Part shown: positions 1 to 7,700 of the stretch, in pieces
Layout: every line of letters begins with the position of its first letter
Numbering within the stretch: the first letter of the stretch is position 1
Assembly: GCA_946187365.1 (NCBI GenBank)
Contig: CAMHRD010000004.1
Location: forward strand, 1-13,694
DNA: 13,694 nucleotides
Direction of reading: 5' to 3'
From: an uncultured Bacteroidales bacterium
GTDB lineage: Bacteria; Bacteroidota; Bacteroidia; Bacteroidales; UBA932
Made by a program: the position numbers and the translations under genes
The notes under the pieces: model-generated
The model's input: only the letters and a program-made list of their open reading frames with translations
Database searches by the model: none
What the model was told of the DNA's origin: nothing

Positions 1-591
1 GAGCATCTGAGAGTATGAAAGGTTAGGATCCTTCATTATCTCATCCATTGCAACTCCTTTTGCAAGTTGCTCTTTTACAAGAGCCAGCGGAGTTGCACCG
101 GAAGTTGCATCCACCAACTCAGGAGCGTTACCAAAGATGTAACCGCTCTCAGGAGCGTGGAATGCGGAACCAGTCATAAGGATAGGGAAAGAGACCAGAA
201 GTACAACGCGGGCTACCAGAGCCGGGTTGAAAATGTTCTGTCCCAATCCTCCAAAAGTCATCTTGGCAATTCCTATGGCCACAACGGCACCTATAAGAAT
301 AAGCCACCACGGTGAACATACCGGAAGGTTCAGAGCAAGCAGAACTCCCGTAACAATAGCAGAGAGATCTCCAATTGAACTCTTACCCTTCAAGAGAAAC
401 TTTTGAATAAGGAATTCTACTGCAACACAGGCAACTACGCTGACAGCTACCAGGTGTATTGCAGAGAGCCCGAAGAAATAGATTGATACCAGAACGGCCG
501 GCAGAAGTGCAATAATTACATCGCCCATCAGCCTCCTGGTATTATCCTTCCCGTGAACGTGAGGAGAAGGAGATACAATCAGTTTATTCAT
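1..591 (-). CDS. rnfD: RnfD, ion-translocating oxidoreductase membrane subunit (3' end cut by window edge)
   Basis: Membrane subunit of the Rnf complex, which couples electron flow from reduced ferredoxin to NAD+ with Na+ or H+ export across the inner membrane. The visible 197 residues open with MNKLIVSPSPHVHG, typical of RnfD, followed by hydrophobic segments at roughly 24-45, 46-66, 75-90 and 94-112, and the family stretch FGGLGQNIFNPAL near 113-125. The motif DATSGATPLAL at 161-171 is the flavinylation site; Thr167 is expected to carry covalent FMN through a phosphoester bond. The gene follows rnfC by 36 bases. The start ATG (591-589) is fixed by the conserved N terminus. The reading frame stays open to base 1, so the remaining C-terminal part lies outside the window. 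Identification is firm; NqrB is related but has a different N terminus and would not follow RnfB and RnfC. Confidence 0.95.
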   Translation of the reverse strand, partial: MNKLIVSPSPHVHGKDNTRRLMGDVIIALLPAVLVSIYFFGLSAIHLVAVSVVACVAVEFLIQKFLLKGKSSIGDLSAIVTGVLLALNLPVCSPWWLILIGAVVAIGIAKMTFGGLGQNIFNPALVARVVLLVSFPILMTGSAFHAPESGYIFGNAPELVDATSGATPLALVKEQLAKGVAMDEIMKDPNLSYSQML

Positions 592-627
592 TGTTGTTCA
601 ATTTTAAATTTCACTAATTACCCGCCC

Positions 628-1959
628 CTATTTCTTCGGACGGCTCTTCATAATCTTCATAACTGCAGCCTTGCTCTGGCGGATGGTATCCAGCAGAGGA
701 ATATATGCCGGACAGCTGAATGAACAGCAGCCGCACTCAATACAGTCATAAACCTTGTGTGCCTCCAACTCGTCAAACATATTGTTGCGTCCGAGTTTGT
801 TGAGCAGATAAGGTTCAAGTCCCATAGGGCATGCACCTACGCATTTTCCGCAACGGATACAGTTGCTCTCAGGCTTTCTCTTTGTCTGAGCCTCAGTAAG
901 ATAGAGGATAGAAGATGTACCCTTGAGAGTTGGAGCGTCTATGTTCACAATGGCCTTGCCCATCATAGGACCGCCGCTTATGATTTTGGCTGCATCCTCA
1001 GGAACGCCGCCGCAATACTCCATAATGAAACTCAGAGGAGTACCAACTCTGTGAACAAAGTTGCGCTGCTGCTTTGAGCAATCTCCGGTAACCGTCATAA
1101 TGCCCTCAAAGAGAGGTTTGTTCTTCTGAACAGCCTCGTAAACTGCAAATGCGGTTCCCACATTCTGAACAACAGCACCGGTATCTACAGGAAGTCCCAT
1201 TGAAGGAACCTTCTTTCCAATGACAGCGTCAATAAGCTGTTTCTCACCGCCTTGCGGATATTTCTTTTTGAGTTTTACAACCTCAACTCCAGGGTACTCC
1301 TTTGCTTTCTCAGTAAGAAGTTTGATAGCCTCAGGCTTATTCTCCTCAATGCCAATGTAGCACTTGTCTACACCCAGAGCCTTCATCAGAATTGTACCTC
1401 CAATCAGAAGCTGATCCGGTTTCTCAATCATAACACGGTAGTCTGATGTAAGATAAGGCTCACACTCTGCGCCGTTGATAATCACGCAGGTAGGAGTAGC
1501 GGTCGGAGGAGGAGAGAGTTTGACGTTGGTTGGGAAAGTAGCACCTCCCAAACCTACAACTCCGCACTCCTTAATTCTTTCAACTATCTGTTTTTTATCC
1601 AGAGTAATCTCTTTAACAACGGTCTCAGATCTGTCTATTGTCTCAACCCACTCATCACCCTCAACATCAATGACAACAGCCTTACCCGGTTTTCCGGCAA
1701 GATCTTTAACCATCTCGATAGATTTAACGGTACCACTAACTGAAGAGTGTACCGGAGCAGAAACAAAGCCCGTTGCATTTGCAATCAACTGGCCCACCTT
1801 TACCTTGTCTCCGGGAGCCACACACGGCTCTGCAGGAGCACCAAGGTGCTGACCCATTGAGATATATACTGTCTTAGGAATAGGCAGTTTTTCAATGGCT
1901 GCATCCTTTGAGATCTTTTTATCTGCAGGATGAACTCCTCCCATTTTGAATGTTCTCAT
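628..1959 (-). CDS. rnfC: RnfC, NADH-binding Fe-S subunit of the Rnf complex
   Basis: Soluble subunit of Rnf, thought to bind FMN and NAD(H) on the cytoplasmic face and exchange electrons with RnfB. The 443-residue protein has the N-terminal RnfC barrel-sandwich domain (about 1-105, with APVHSSVSGTVKSIE at 68-82), the nucleotide/flavin-binding core with GVVGLGGATFPT at 133-144 and NGAECEPYLTSDYR at 162-175, and a SLBB-like region near 255-340. The C terminus holds two ferredoxin-type [4Fe-4S] sites: C367, C370, C373, C377 and C406, C409, C412, C416. It lacks the long Ala-rich C-terminal extension seen in E. coli RsxC and ends shortly after the second cluster, as is common outside the gammaproteobacteria. 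It starts 8 bases after rnfB and precedes rnfD. The family and full length are clear. Confidence 0.97.
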   Translation of the reverse strand: MRTFKMGGVHPADKKISKDAAIEKLPIPKTVYISMGQHLGAPAEPCVAPGDKVKVGQLIANATGFVSAPVHSSVSGTVKSIEMVKDLAGKPGKAVVIDVEGDEWVETIDRSETVVKEITLDKKQIVERIKECGVVGLGGATFPTNVKLSPPPTATPTCVIINGAECEPYLTSDYRVMIEKPDQLLIGGTILMKALGVDKCYIGIEENKPEAIKLLTEKAKEYPGVEVVKLKKKYPQGGEKQLIDAVIGKKVPSMGLPVDTGAVVQNVGTAFAVYEAVQKNKPLFEGIMTVTGDCSKQQRNFVHRVGTPLSFIMEYCGGVPEDAAKIISGGPMMGKAIVNIDAPTLKGTSSILYLTEAQTKRKPESNCIRCGKCVGACPMGLEPYLLNKLGRNNMFDELEAHKVYDCIECGCCSFSCPAYIPLLDTIRQSKAAVMKIMKSRPKK

Positions 1960-1967
1960 ATCACTCT

Positions 1968-2867
1968 TTATTTATTAAGTGGAACTTCTTGTTTGGGTGC
2001 AACAGGCTGAGCAGCTGCCGGTTGTGCAGGTGCTGCAGGTTTTGCGGGACGTGGAGGGAAATTAACCTCATGGATTGCACCGGTAGGACACTCGGCTGCG
2101 CACTTACGGCACATACGGCACTTGGTGTAATCTATGTAAGCAAGATTGTTCTCCACCGTAATGGCATCAAACGCACAGACTTTCTGGCACTTACCGCAAC
2201 CTATGCAGGCAGCCAGACAAGCCTTTCTTGCAACCGCACCCTTATCCTGATTGCGGCAGGCAACATAGAGGCGACGGCTCTTAGGACCCTTGTTGCGGAG
2301 TTCAATAATGCCTTTAGGACAAGCCTTTGCGCAGGCACCGCAAGCGGTACACTTCTCCTCGTCAACCTCCGGGAGTCCGGTCTCAGGATTAATTTTTATT
2401 GCATCAAATTTACAAGCAGCCTCGCAGTCTCCTCTTCCAAGACAACCAAACTTACAGTCTGTATCTCCGGAGTAGAGAGAGGCAATAGTTGAACAGGTGG
2501 CAAGGCCGTCATAAACGGTGGTCTTCTTTCTCTTATCACAAGAACCAGAGCACCTTACAACGGCAACCTGAGGATCTTTAGCCTCTACCGTAAGACCAAG
2601 AGCCTCGGCAATTTTCTGCATGGTAGGATTACCGCCCACCGGGCAGAAGCATGTGTCCAGCCCCTCCTTTACGGCTGCCTCAGCAAAAGCTCTACAACCT
2701 GCTTTACCGCATCCGCCGCAGTTAGCTCCAGGGAGAATGGACTCAACGATATCTATCCTCGGGTCCTCCTCTACCTTGAACTTCTGGGCTACAATGTAGA
2801 GCACAATCGCCAGCAACAGTCCTAGAACTGCCAATGTGGCGATGGTAAAAATAATGGTATTAGTCAT
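1968..2867 (-). CDS. rnfB: RnfB, multi-cluster ferredoxin-type subunit of the Rnf complex
   Basis: Entry point for electrons from reduced ferredoxin into Rnf. The 299-residue protein has one N-terminal membrane anchor (about 5-27) and then the RnfB-type cluster domain with C50, C53, C58 and C75. Four further ferredoxin-like sets follow: C138/C142/C148/C152 (wider first spacing), C173/C176/C179/C183, C221/C224/C227/C231 and C250/C253/C256/C260. This suggests five [4Fe-4S] clusters, more than the three of E. coli RsxB and similar to the long RnfB of anaerobes. Extra cysteines at 106, 110 and 125 are unassigned. The last 30 residues form a Pro/Ala-rich tail, probably a flexible linker. The gene begins 4 bases after the rseC-like gene and ends 8 bases before rnfC, so translation is probably coupled. 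Confidence 0.97.
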   Translation of the reverse strand: MTNTIIFTIATLAVLGLLLAIVLYIVAQKFKVEEDPRIDIVESILPGANCGGCGKAGCRAFAEAAVKEGLDTCFCPVGGNPTMQKIAEALGLTVEAKDPQVAVVRCSGSCDKRKKTTVYDGLATCSTIASLYSGDTDCKFGCLGRGDCEAACKFDAIKINPETGLPEVDEEKCTACGACAKACPKGIIELRNKGPKSRRLYVACRNQDKGAVARKACLAACIGCGKCQKVCAFDAITVENNLAYIDYTKCRMCRKCAAECPTGAIHEVNFPPRPAKPAAPAQPAAAQPVAPKQEVPLNK

Positions 2868-2871
2868 TTAT

Positions 2872-3312
2872 TTATTTGTTAGTTGTTTCTTCCAAACCGC
2901 TGATAGAAAAGTGAAAACTGCGTCCTATGCGGCCTCGCAACAGATAGAGCACAATGAAGTATATTGCAATAGCCCCCAGAACGCTGAGTCCCACCACCAA
3001 TTCACTCAGAGTCAGGCGCTGCAAATATAACAAAAAGGTTACTAAAATGATGGCCGGAAGGGCATAAACAATCCAGACGGCCTTCATACCCATAGACTCC
3101 TCCAGATTGACGTTTACACGGTCTCCCACCTTATAGAGGCCGTCTGCGCGGCTTTTCTCCACGTCAATGACTTTGTTTGCCATCTCGGAGGCGCTGCAGA
3201 GCCCCTTTGCGTGGCAGGCGGCACAGGCGGAGCGGGATGTGATTGAGACTTTGTAATGGCTTTCAGTCTCTGCAGAAATAACTCCCTCGTGTGCAATTAT
3301 TCCCTTTTTCAT
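2872..3312 (-). CDS. RseC/MucC-family membrane protein
   Basis: A 146-residue SoxR-reducing-system protein RseC-like protein. In E. coli RseC works with the Rsx (Rnf) complex to keep SoxR reduced; in Bacteroidota its common position just before rnfB suggests a role in assembling or supporting Rnf, which is inference. The N-terminal soluble part (1-75) carries the family cysteines C30, C33 and C39 (CAACHAKGLC), which could bind a metal or Fe-S centre. Two transmembrane helices follow at about 77-97 and 103-125. The start ATG overlaps the stop of the upstream DUF3108 gene by 4 bases (ATGA arrangement), and the stop lies 4 bases before rnfB, so the gene is tightly coupled on both sides. Confidence 0.9.
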   Translation of the reverse strand: MKKGIIAHEGVISAETESHYKVSITSRSACAACHAKGLCSASEMANKVIDVEKSRADGLYKVGDRVNVNLEESMGMKAVWIVYALPAIILVTFLLYLQRLTLSELVVGLSVLGAIAIYFIVLYLLRGRIGRSFHFSISGLEETTNK

Positions 3313-4103
3313 TTGATTTTAGAGGTGAGAGGATGCTTAGTCCCCGATAGTTTTTTGGCGTGACCCTGCACCTTTCCAAACCTTAACTGAGCCTCAAAAT
3401 AGAGCGGCACTTTATTATTATCATCAGATACCCAAAGGGTCATATCCTCCTTACCGTCAAAGACATTGCCAAGTACAACCTTCACCAGATACTTCATTGT
3501 ATTGAAGGTGCCAACGCCCTGAATATGCTTCTTCTCTCTCCCCATAAAGATAAAGTAGAGTGAATAAATCTCCTTATCTACAACAAATTCCATAGGAACC
3601 TTCTCACCAACGGGAGCGTTTGTGAAATCCACCGTGCGGTAGTAGTAAAAGAGAGTAAGCAGATCTTTGGTTTTCTCCGTTCCCCTTAGCAGAGTATCAT
3701 AAGGAACTCTGTCATACTTTTGGGTACGGCTCTTTATGGTATAGTCTGAAGGGTTGAAAGTAAGCGTGTTCTTCATTCTGTACTTTCCCTCCAACGCCTC
3801 TCTGTGGAAGAATGAAGGACGCAAAGTCTCCTCAGAAAATTTGGTCTCCAAAGACTCTCTTACCTTAAAGAAGAGATCAAAGAAACGGTAGGTACCGGCG
3901 GTCATAGTTACCTTGTACACCCCGTTTTCATAGAGTGTCTTAAGATTCATACTTGCCACGTCCGTAATCACTCCGCCCCAGGCATAACTGATTACAAAAT
4001 CTACGCGCTCTCCGTTCTGAAACGGATAGTTATTATTCTCCTGAGCCTTAACCAGTCCCAGAGAAAACAGCAACAGAAGTGAAAGAGCAAGAATCCTTTT
4101 CAT
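3309..4103 (-). CDS. DUF3108 secreted protein of unknown function
   Basis: A 264-residue protein with a clear signal peptide: MKR, a Leu-rich core, and a likely signal peptidase I site after A20 (VKA/QE). There is no lipobox cysteine, so it should be periplasmic or loosely bound to the outer membrane. The mature part, starting near PFQNGERVDFVISYAWGG, matches the DUF3108 pattern: alternating hydrophobic beta-strand sequence with the closing region LWVSDDNNKVPLYFEA at about 222-237, which resembles the common end of this family. No catalytic motif is recognisable. It lies 12 bases after dnaB and overlaps rseC by 4 bases, so it is cotranscribed with the Rnf genes, but a functional link is only inferred. 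Family assignment comes from pattern recognition. Confidence 0.85.
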   Translation of the reverse strand: MKRILALSLLLLFSLGLVKAQENNNYPFQNGERVDFVISYAWGGVITDVASMNLKTLYENGVYKVTMTAGTYRFFDLFFKVRESLETKFSEETLRPSFFHREALEGKYRMKNTLTFNPSDYTIKSRTQKYDRVPYDTLLRGTEKTKDLLTLFYYYRTVDFTNAPVGEKVPMEFVVDKEIYSLYFIFMGREKKHIQGVGTFNTMKYLVKVVLGNVFDGKEDMTLWVSDDNNKVPLYFEAQLRFGKVQGHAKKLSGTKHPLTSKIK

Positions 4104-4115
4104 TTATGTAAAGTA

Positions 4116-5621
4116 CTAAATGTCACTGTCGTACTCATCTTCCTGAGTAGTCTGGTAAATTTGCGGGCCGTTAATTTTGGACTCAAAAGTTATTGCACCA
4201 AAGTCTCCGCCTCTGCCTCTGCTGTAAGTGTCATTGCGGTCTACGAACTTCATCTGAGACTTGATGAACTTAAGTTCCACCTCACCCGTTGGGCCGTTAC
4301 GGTGCTTTGCAATAATAACCTCCGTAATACCCTCTTCCATCATCTTTACATCTTCTATGCCGTAATACTCCGGACGGTGTATGAAGAGTACAATGTCTGC
4401 ATCCTGCTCAATTGCTCCGGACTCTCTAAGGTGCGTAAGCTGAGGCTTTTTCAAACCTCCGGTAGATGCCTCGGCAGCACGTGAAAGCTGAGCCAGTGCA
4501 ATAACAGGAACGTCCAACTCCTTTGCAATTGCCTTGAGTGAACGTGAAATCTCTGCAACCTCCTGCTCTCTGTTTCCCTTGAGTTCCTTGGAACCGGTCA
4601 TAAGCTGGAGGTAGTCTATTATTATGATTTTCACTCCGTTGGTCTTAACCAGACGGCGGGCCTTTGCCCTTAGGTCTATGATGGAGAGTGAAGGTGTATC
4701 ATCTATGTAGATAGGAGCCTCAACCAAACGGCGCACGCTGTCATCCAACTGAACCCAATCTGCCTGCGCCATCTTTACGCTACCCTTAATCTTCTCTGAA
4801 GGAAGACCGGTCTCCGCAACCAGCAATCTCTCAATAAGCTGAGTAGGAGCCTGCTCCAAAGAGAAGAAAGCCACAGGAATGTTGAACTCCACCGCCATAT
4901 TTCTTGCCATGGTAAGCACAAAGGCGGTCTTTCCCATACCAGGACGTCCTGCAATAATTACCAAGTCTGAAGGGTGCCATCCAAAGGTTACTTTATCCAG
5001 AGCAACATATCCGCTCTGAAGTCCGGTCTGCCCACCCTCCTTACTCTGAAGCTCTTCCAGGCTTTTGAGTTTGCTGCTAATGATCTCGCTTATGCTCTGC
5101 TCCTTGCGGCTCATGTTCTTCTCAGAGAGGTCAAACAGTTTTTGCTGCAGGGTGTTGAGAAGGTCATCCACAGGTTCGCTCTCATCATACGATTTGCGCA
5201 GGGAGTCTGTGGTGATGGAGATCATCTGCCTCTGTATATATTTATCTACAAGGATCTTAGCGTAGTAGTTAACGTGAACCGCAGCACCAATGTCTGATGT
5301 AAGTTCAGTAAGATATTGCAGTCCGCCAACCGCATCAAAGTCTCCGTTAAACTTAAGACGGTCTGCAACCGTCATCATATCTATTGGGGAGTTGGAGTTG
5401 CTGAGTTGATATATGGCCTTAAAAATAAGACGGTTCTCCTGCTTGTAAAAACACTCCTCACTGAGTGATGTCATAAGCTCCTCCACTATATCCTGGTCCA
5501 ACATCATTGCACCAAGAACGGAAGCCTCTACCTCAATTGCCTGCGGAACCTTAACTCCGTGTTCCAAAGCGGATACCTCTAAGTCTATCTCGCCACTGTT
5601 TCTTCTGTCTCTCTTTGCCAT
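4116..5621 (-). CDS. dnaB: Replicative DNA helicase DnaB
   Basis: Hexameric 5'-3' helicase that unwinds DNA at the replication fork and recruits primase. The 501-residue protein has the N-terminal primase-interacting domain (about 24-130, beginning PQAIEVEASVLGAMM), a linker, and the RecA-like motor. Visible motor motifs are Walker A GRPGMGKT (225-232, Lys231), the catalytic-Glu stretch FFSLEQ (Glu256), Walker B IIIIDYLQL (Asp336), the sensor-like LAQLSRAAE near 376-384, RESGAIEQDADIVLFIHRPEYY near 399-420 and the arginine finger in KHRNGPTGE (Arg441). The C-terminal tail (462-501) is Gly/Arg- then acid-rich. There is no intein, which dnaB often carries. It lies 3 bases after the aminotransferase gene and 12 before the DUF3108 gene. 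The start ATG is set by the family N terminus and spacing. Confidence 0.97.
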   Translation of the reverse strand: MAKRDRRNSGEIDLEVSALEHGVKVPQAIEVEASVLGAMMLDQDIVEELMTSLSEECFYKQENRLIFKAIYQLSNSNSPIDMMTVADRLKFNGDFDAVGGLQYLTELTSDIGAAVHVNYYAKILVDKYIQRQMISITTDSLRKSYDESEPVDDLLNTLQQKLFDLSEKNMSRKEQSISEIISSKLKSLEELQSKEGGQTGLQSGYVALDKVTFGWHPSDLVIIAGRPGMGKTAFVLTMARNMAVEFNIPVAFFSLEQAPTQLIERLLVAETGLPSEKIKGSVKMAQADWVQLDDSVRRLVEAPIYIDDTPSLSIIDLRAKARRLVKTNGVKIIIIDYLQLMTGSKELKGNREQEVAEISRSLKAIAKELDVPVIALAQLSRAAEASTGGLKKPQLTHLRESGAIEQDADIVLFIHRPEYYGIEDVKMMEEGITEVIIAKHRNGPTGEVELKFIKSQMKFVDRNDTYSRGRGGDFGAITFESKINGPQIYQTTQEDEYDSDI

Positions 5622-5624
5622 AAT

Positions 5625-6826
5625 CTAAAGTGTTAACTTGTCCAGTGCCCGGCGGACAGCTTCAACTCCAATCATTATCTCCTCATCTGTTATACAGAGC
5701 GGAGGAGCAATCCTAAAGGAGGTTGGTTGGAAGAGGAACCAGTCCGTAAGCACACCCTCATCGAGGAGTAAATATAGCACTTTTTCTGCAAGTTTTTCAT
5801 CCTTCAAATCTACGGCAATGAGCAGTCCGGCGGCTCTTATCTCTTTTACAAGAGGATGGGAAGAGAGAAGATTTTTTATCAACAATGATTTTCTCTCCAC
5901 CTCCCCAATCCACGGATGGCTCAGCAGAAGTTTCAGAGATGCCATTGCGGCGGCGCAGCATACCGGATGACCGCCGAATGTGGTTATATGACCCAGTGGC
6001 GGATCTGTCTGCCAGGCCTTCATAAGTTCATTGGAGGTGACAAGCGCTCCCAGCGGAAGCCCTCCGCCCAGCGCCTTTGCAAGTGTCAGAATATCCGGCG
6101 TTACGCCATATTTCTCAAAGGCAAACATCCTGCCCGTACGGCCAAAGCCTGTCTGAATCTCATCAAAAATTAGCAGCGCTCCGGTCTGGTTGCACTTCTC
6201 TCTTAAGGCTTGCAAAAAACCATCGTGAGGAATCTGAACTCCACCCTCACCCTGCACAGGTTCAATGATTACAGCTGCAGTCTCCTCCGTTATAACTTTC
6301 AGAGAATCAATGTCATTAAAAGTGATGTGGTCTATAAGAGGAAGCAGCGGACGGAAGGCGTTTTTGAACTTCTCACTGCTCATCAGACTCATTGCACCCT
6401 GAGTGCTTCCGTGGTAGCAGTTGCGGCAGGAGACAATACCTCTTCTGCCGGTTACTCTCTTTGCAAGCTTTATTGCAGCCTCGTTGGCCTCGCTTCCGCT
6501 GTTTACGTAATAGATACTTTGAAGAGTCTTTGGAAGGATGGATGCAAGAAGTTGTGCGTGAAGAACTTGTGGAGACTCAATCATCTCTCCGTAAACCATC
6601 AGGTGAGCATAATTTTCCATCTGCTCCTTAACGGCATCTATCACCTCCCTCCTTCCGTGACCTACGTTACTCACAGATACTCCGGAGATAAAATCCAGAT
6701 ATCTCTTTGTATCCGAGTACAAAAAACACCCTCCGCCTTCACTATGCTTAAACCTAGCGGGGAAGAGGATGTCTGTCCTACGTGTTTGAAGAAGAGATCC
6801 CTCAGAATATAGGGTTCTTGCTTCAT
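5625..6826 (-). CDS. Class III PLP-dependent aminotransferase, interrupted by an apparent -1 frameshift near its 5' end
   Basis: Member of the acetylornithine/ornithine-type class III (fold type I) aminotransferases; the substrate cannot be told. The true N terminus starts at the ATG 6826-6824, 5 bases after the zinc-ribbon gene, and reads MKQEPYILRDLFFKHVGQTS, the usual family opening. That frame stops at TGA 6673-6671 after 51 codons. From about base 6722 the family sequence continues in the -1 frame as LYSDTKRYLDFISG, so the switch is at T6 (6726-6721). The joined protein would be 400 residues, normal for the family, with NSGSEANEAAIKLAKR near 109, the PLP-pyridine Asp222 in FDEIQTGFGRTG and the Schiff-base Lys251 in LAKALGGG. 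The body is intact, so this is a recent lesion, a sequencing or assembly error, or recoding. The same frame is open upstream to an ATG at 6893, but that extension overlaps the previous gene and does not fit the family. Confidence 0.85.
6720..6730 (-). other. Frameshift point in the aminotransferase gene (T6 run)
   Basis: On the coding strand this reads GGTG, six T, then G. In the initiating frame the codons are GGT GTT TTT TGT; the conserved protein requires GTT TTT TTG TAC. One extra T, or a one-base backward slip on TTT, would restore the frame and give AEGVFLYSDTKRYLDF. Homopolymer runs are frequent places for base-calling errors, real indels and polymerase slippage; the sequence alone does not decide among these. 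Confidence 0.85.
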
Positions 6827-6831
6827 AACAA

Positions 6832-7698
6832 CTATTTCTTCTTTGCAGCTTTCTTAACTGTCTTTGTCTCCTCAACAGGCTGAGACTCTTCATCCTGGAA
6901 CTTTGAACTTACCAGAATTCTGCCGCAGTACTCGCAAACTACAATCTTTCTGCTCTCATCAATATCCAGCTGTCTCTGAGGAGGTATCTTATTGAAGCAA
7001 CCGCCGCAAGCACCTCTTACTACGGTAACTACAGCCATCTTGTTGCGAACGTTTCCGCGCACCTTCTGGTATGCAGCCAACATTCTAGGATCAATCTGCT
7101 CCTGATATGTCTTGCTCTCCTGCTCCAAAGTTTCAACCTCTTTCTGTGTCTCCTTATCAATATTCTCAAGCTCCTCCTTTCTTGCCTCAAGGTCTGCCTG
7201 ACGTCCCTTAAGTTCCTCACCTACAAGGGCCAACTCCTCCTTCTTAGTAACCAGGTTTTTGGTTCCCTCGTTTGCTCTCTTCTCTGCCAACTGGCTCTCA
7301 AGCTGCTGGAACTCTATCTCTTTGGAAATAGACTCAAACTCACGGTTGTTGCGTACGTTGTTACGCTGCTGCTCGTACTTCTTAATTGTAGCACGGCACT
7401 CTTCCATCTCATGTTTCTTGTCTGAGATGAACTGCTCTATCTCCTTAATCTCTTTCTGAATAGAAGCCTGCTTAGTCTTAAGACCGGCTACCTCGTCCTC
7501 CAAATCCTGAACCTCCAAAGGAAGCTCTCCGCGCAACATGTGAATGCTGTCTATCTTAGAATCTGTCTGCTGAAGCTTGTAAAGGAGATTAAGTTTTCTC
7601 TCCATCTCCATTGCGTCTGCATTCTTTGTGGAGATCTGTAAAGAGGTAAAGGTCTCACCGCCAACTGCAGGTGTTGCTTTTGTTTTCTTTGTTGCCAT
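6832..7698 (-). CDS. Coiled-coil protein with C-terminal C4 zinc ribbon (CdsZ/DUF164 family)
   Basis: A 288-residue protein with a long charged heptad-rich coiled coil (about 33-200) and a C-terminal zinc ribbon whose ligands are C231, C234 (CGGC) and C255, C258 (CEYC). Both ends are Lys-rich, and the tail VKKAAKKK is basic. The family has been linked to nucleic-acid or ribosome-associated functions and often neighbours nif3-like genes, but the molecular role here is not known. It starts 2 bases after the Nif3-family gene and ends 5 bases before the aminotransferase. A start at Met30 is possible because family similarity begins near EMERKLNLLYKLQQ (31-44), but the ATG at 7698 fits the tight spacing. 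It is too short and compact to be an SMC-like ATPase, and no Walker motif is present. Confidence 0.88.
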   Translation of the reverse strand: MATKKTKATPAVGGETFTSLQISTKNADAMEMERKLNLLYKLQQTDSKIDSIHMLRGELPLEVQDLEDEVAGLKTKQASIQKEIKEIEQFISDKKHEMEECRATIKKYEQQRNNVRNNREFESISKEIEFQQLESQLAEKRANEGTKNLVTKKEELALVGEELKGRQADLEARKEELENIDKETQKEVETLEQESKTYQEQIDPRMLAAYQKVRGNVRNKMAVVTVVRGACGGCFNKIPPQRQLDIDESRKIVVCEYCGRILVSSKFQDEESQPVEETKTVKKAAKKK

Positions 7699-7700
7699 AG

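Noticed and set aside
592..627. Promoter in the 36-base rnfC-rnfD gap
   Set aside because: The nearest match (TAAAATTG) departs from the consensus and has no upstream box; the gap is A/T-rich and fits a simple translation-initiation region.
2405..2412. TAnnTTTG match inside rnfB (TAAATTTG), with similar ones near 2443, 3005, 1548 and 5812
   Set aside because: None has a TTTG or TTG at a suitable distance upstream, and such 6-base matches are expected by chance in coding sequence of this length.
6720..6727. Classic slippery heptamer TTTTTTG as evidence for programmed -1 frameshifting in the aminotransferase
   Set aside because: For this heptamer the zero frame is the downstream frame, so tandem slippage would go the wrong way. 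Only single-site slippage on TTT or insertion of one T would give the needed switch, so programmed recoding is not specially supported.
6827..6893. Upstream in-frame extension of the aminotransferase to an ATG at 6893
   Set aside because: The extension reads as Arg/Leu-rich sequence overlapping the end of the zinc-ribbon gene and does not resemble the family; the genuine N terminus is in the other frame from 6826.
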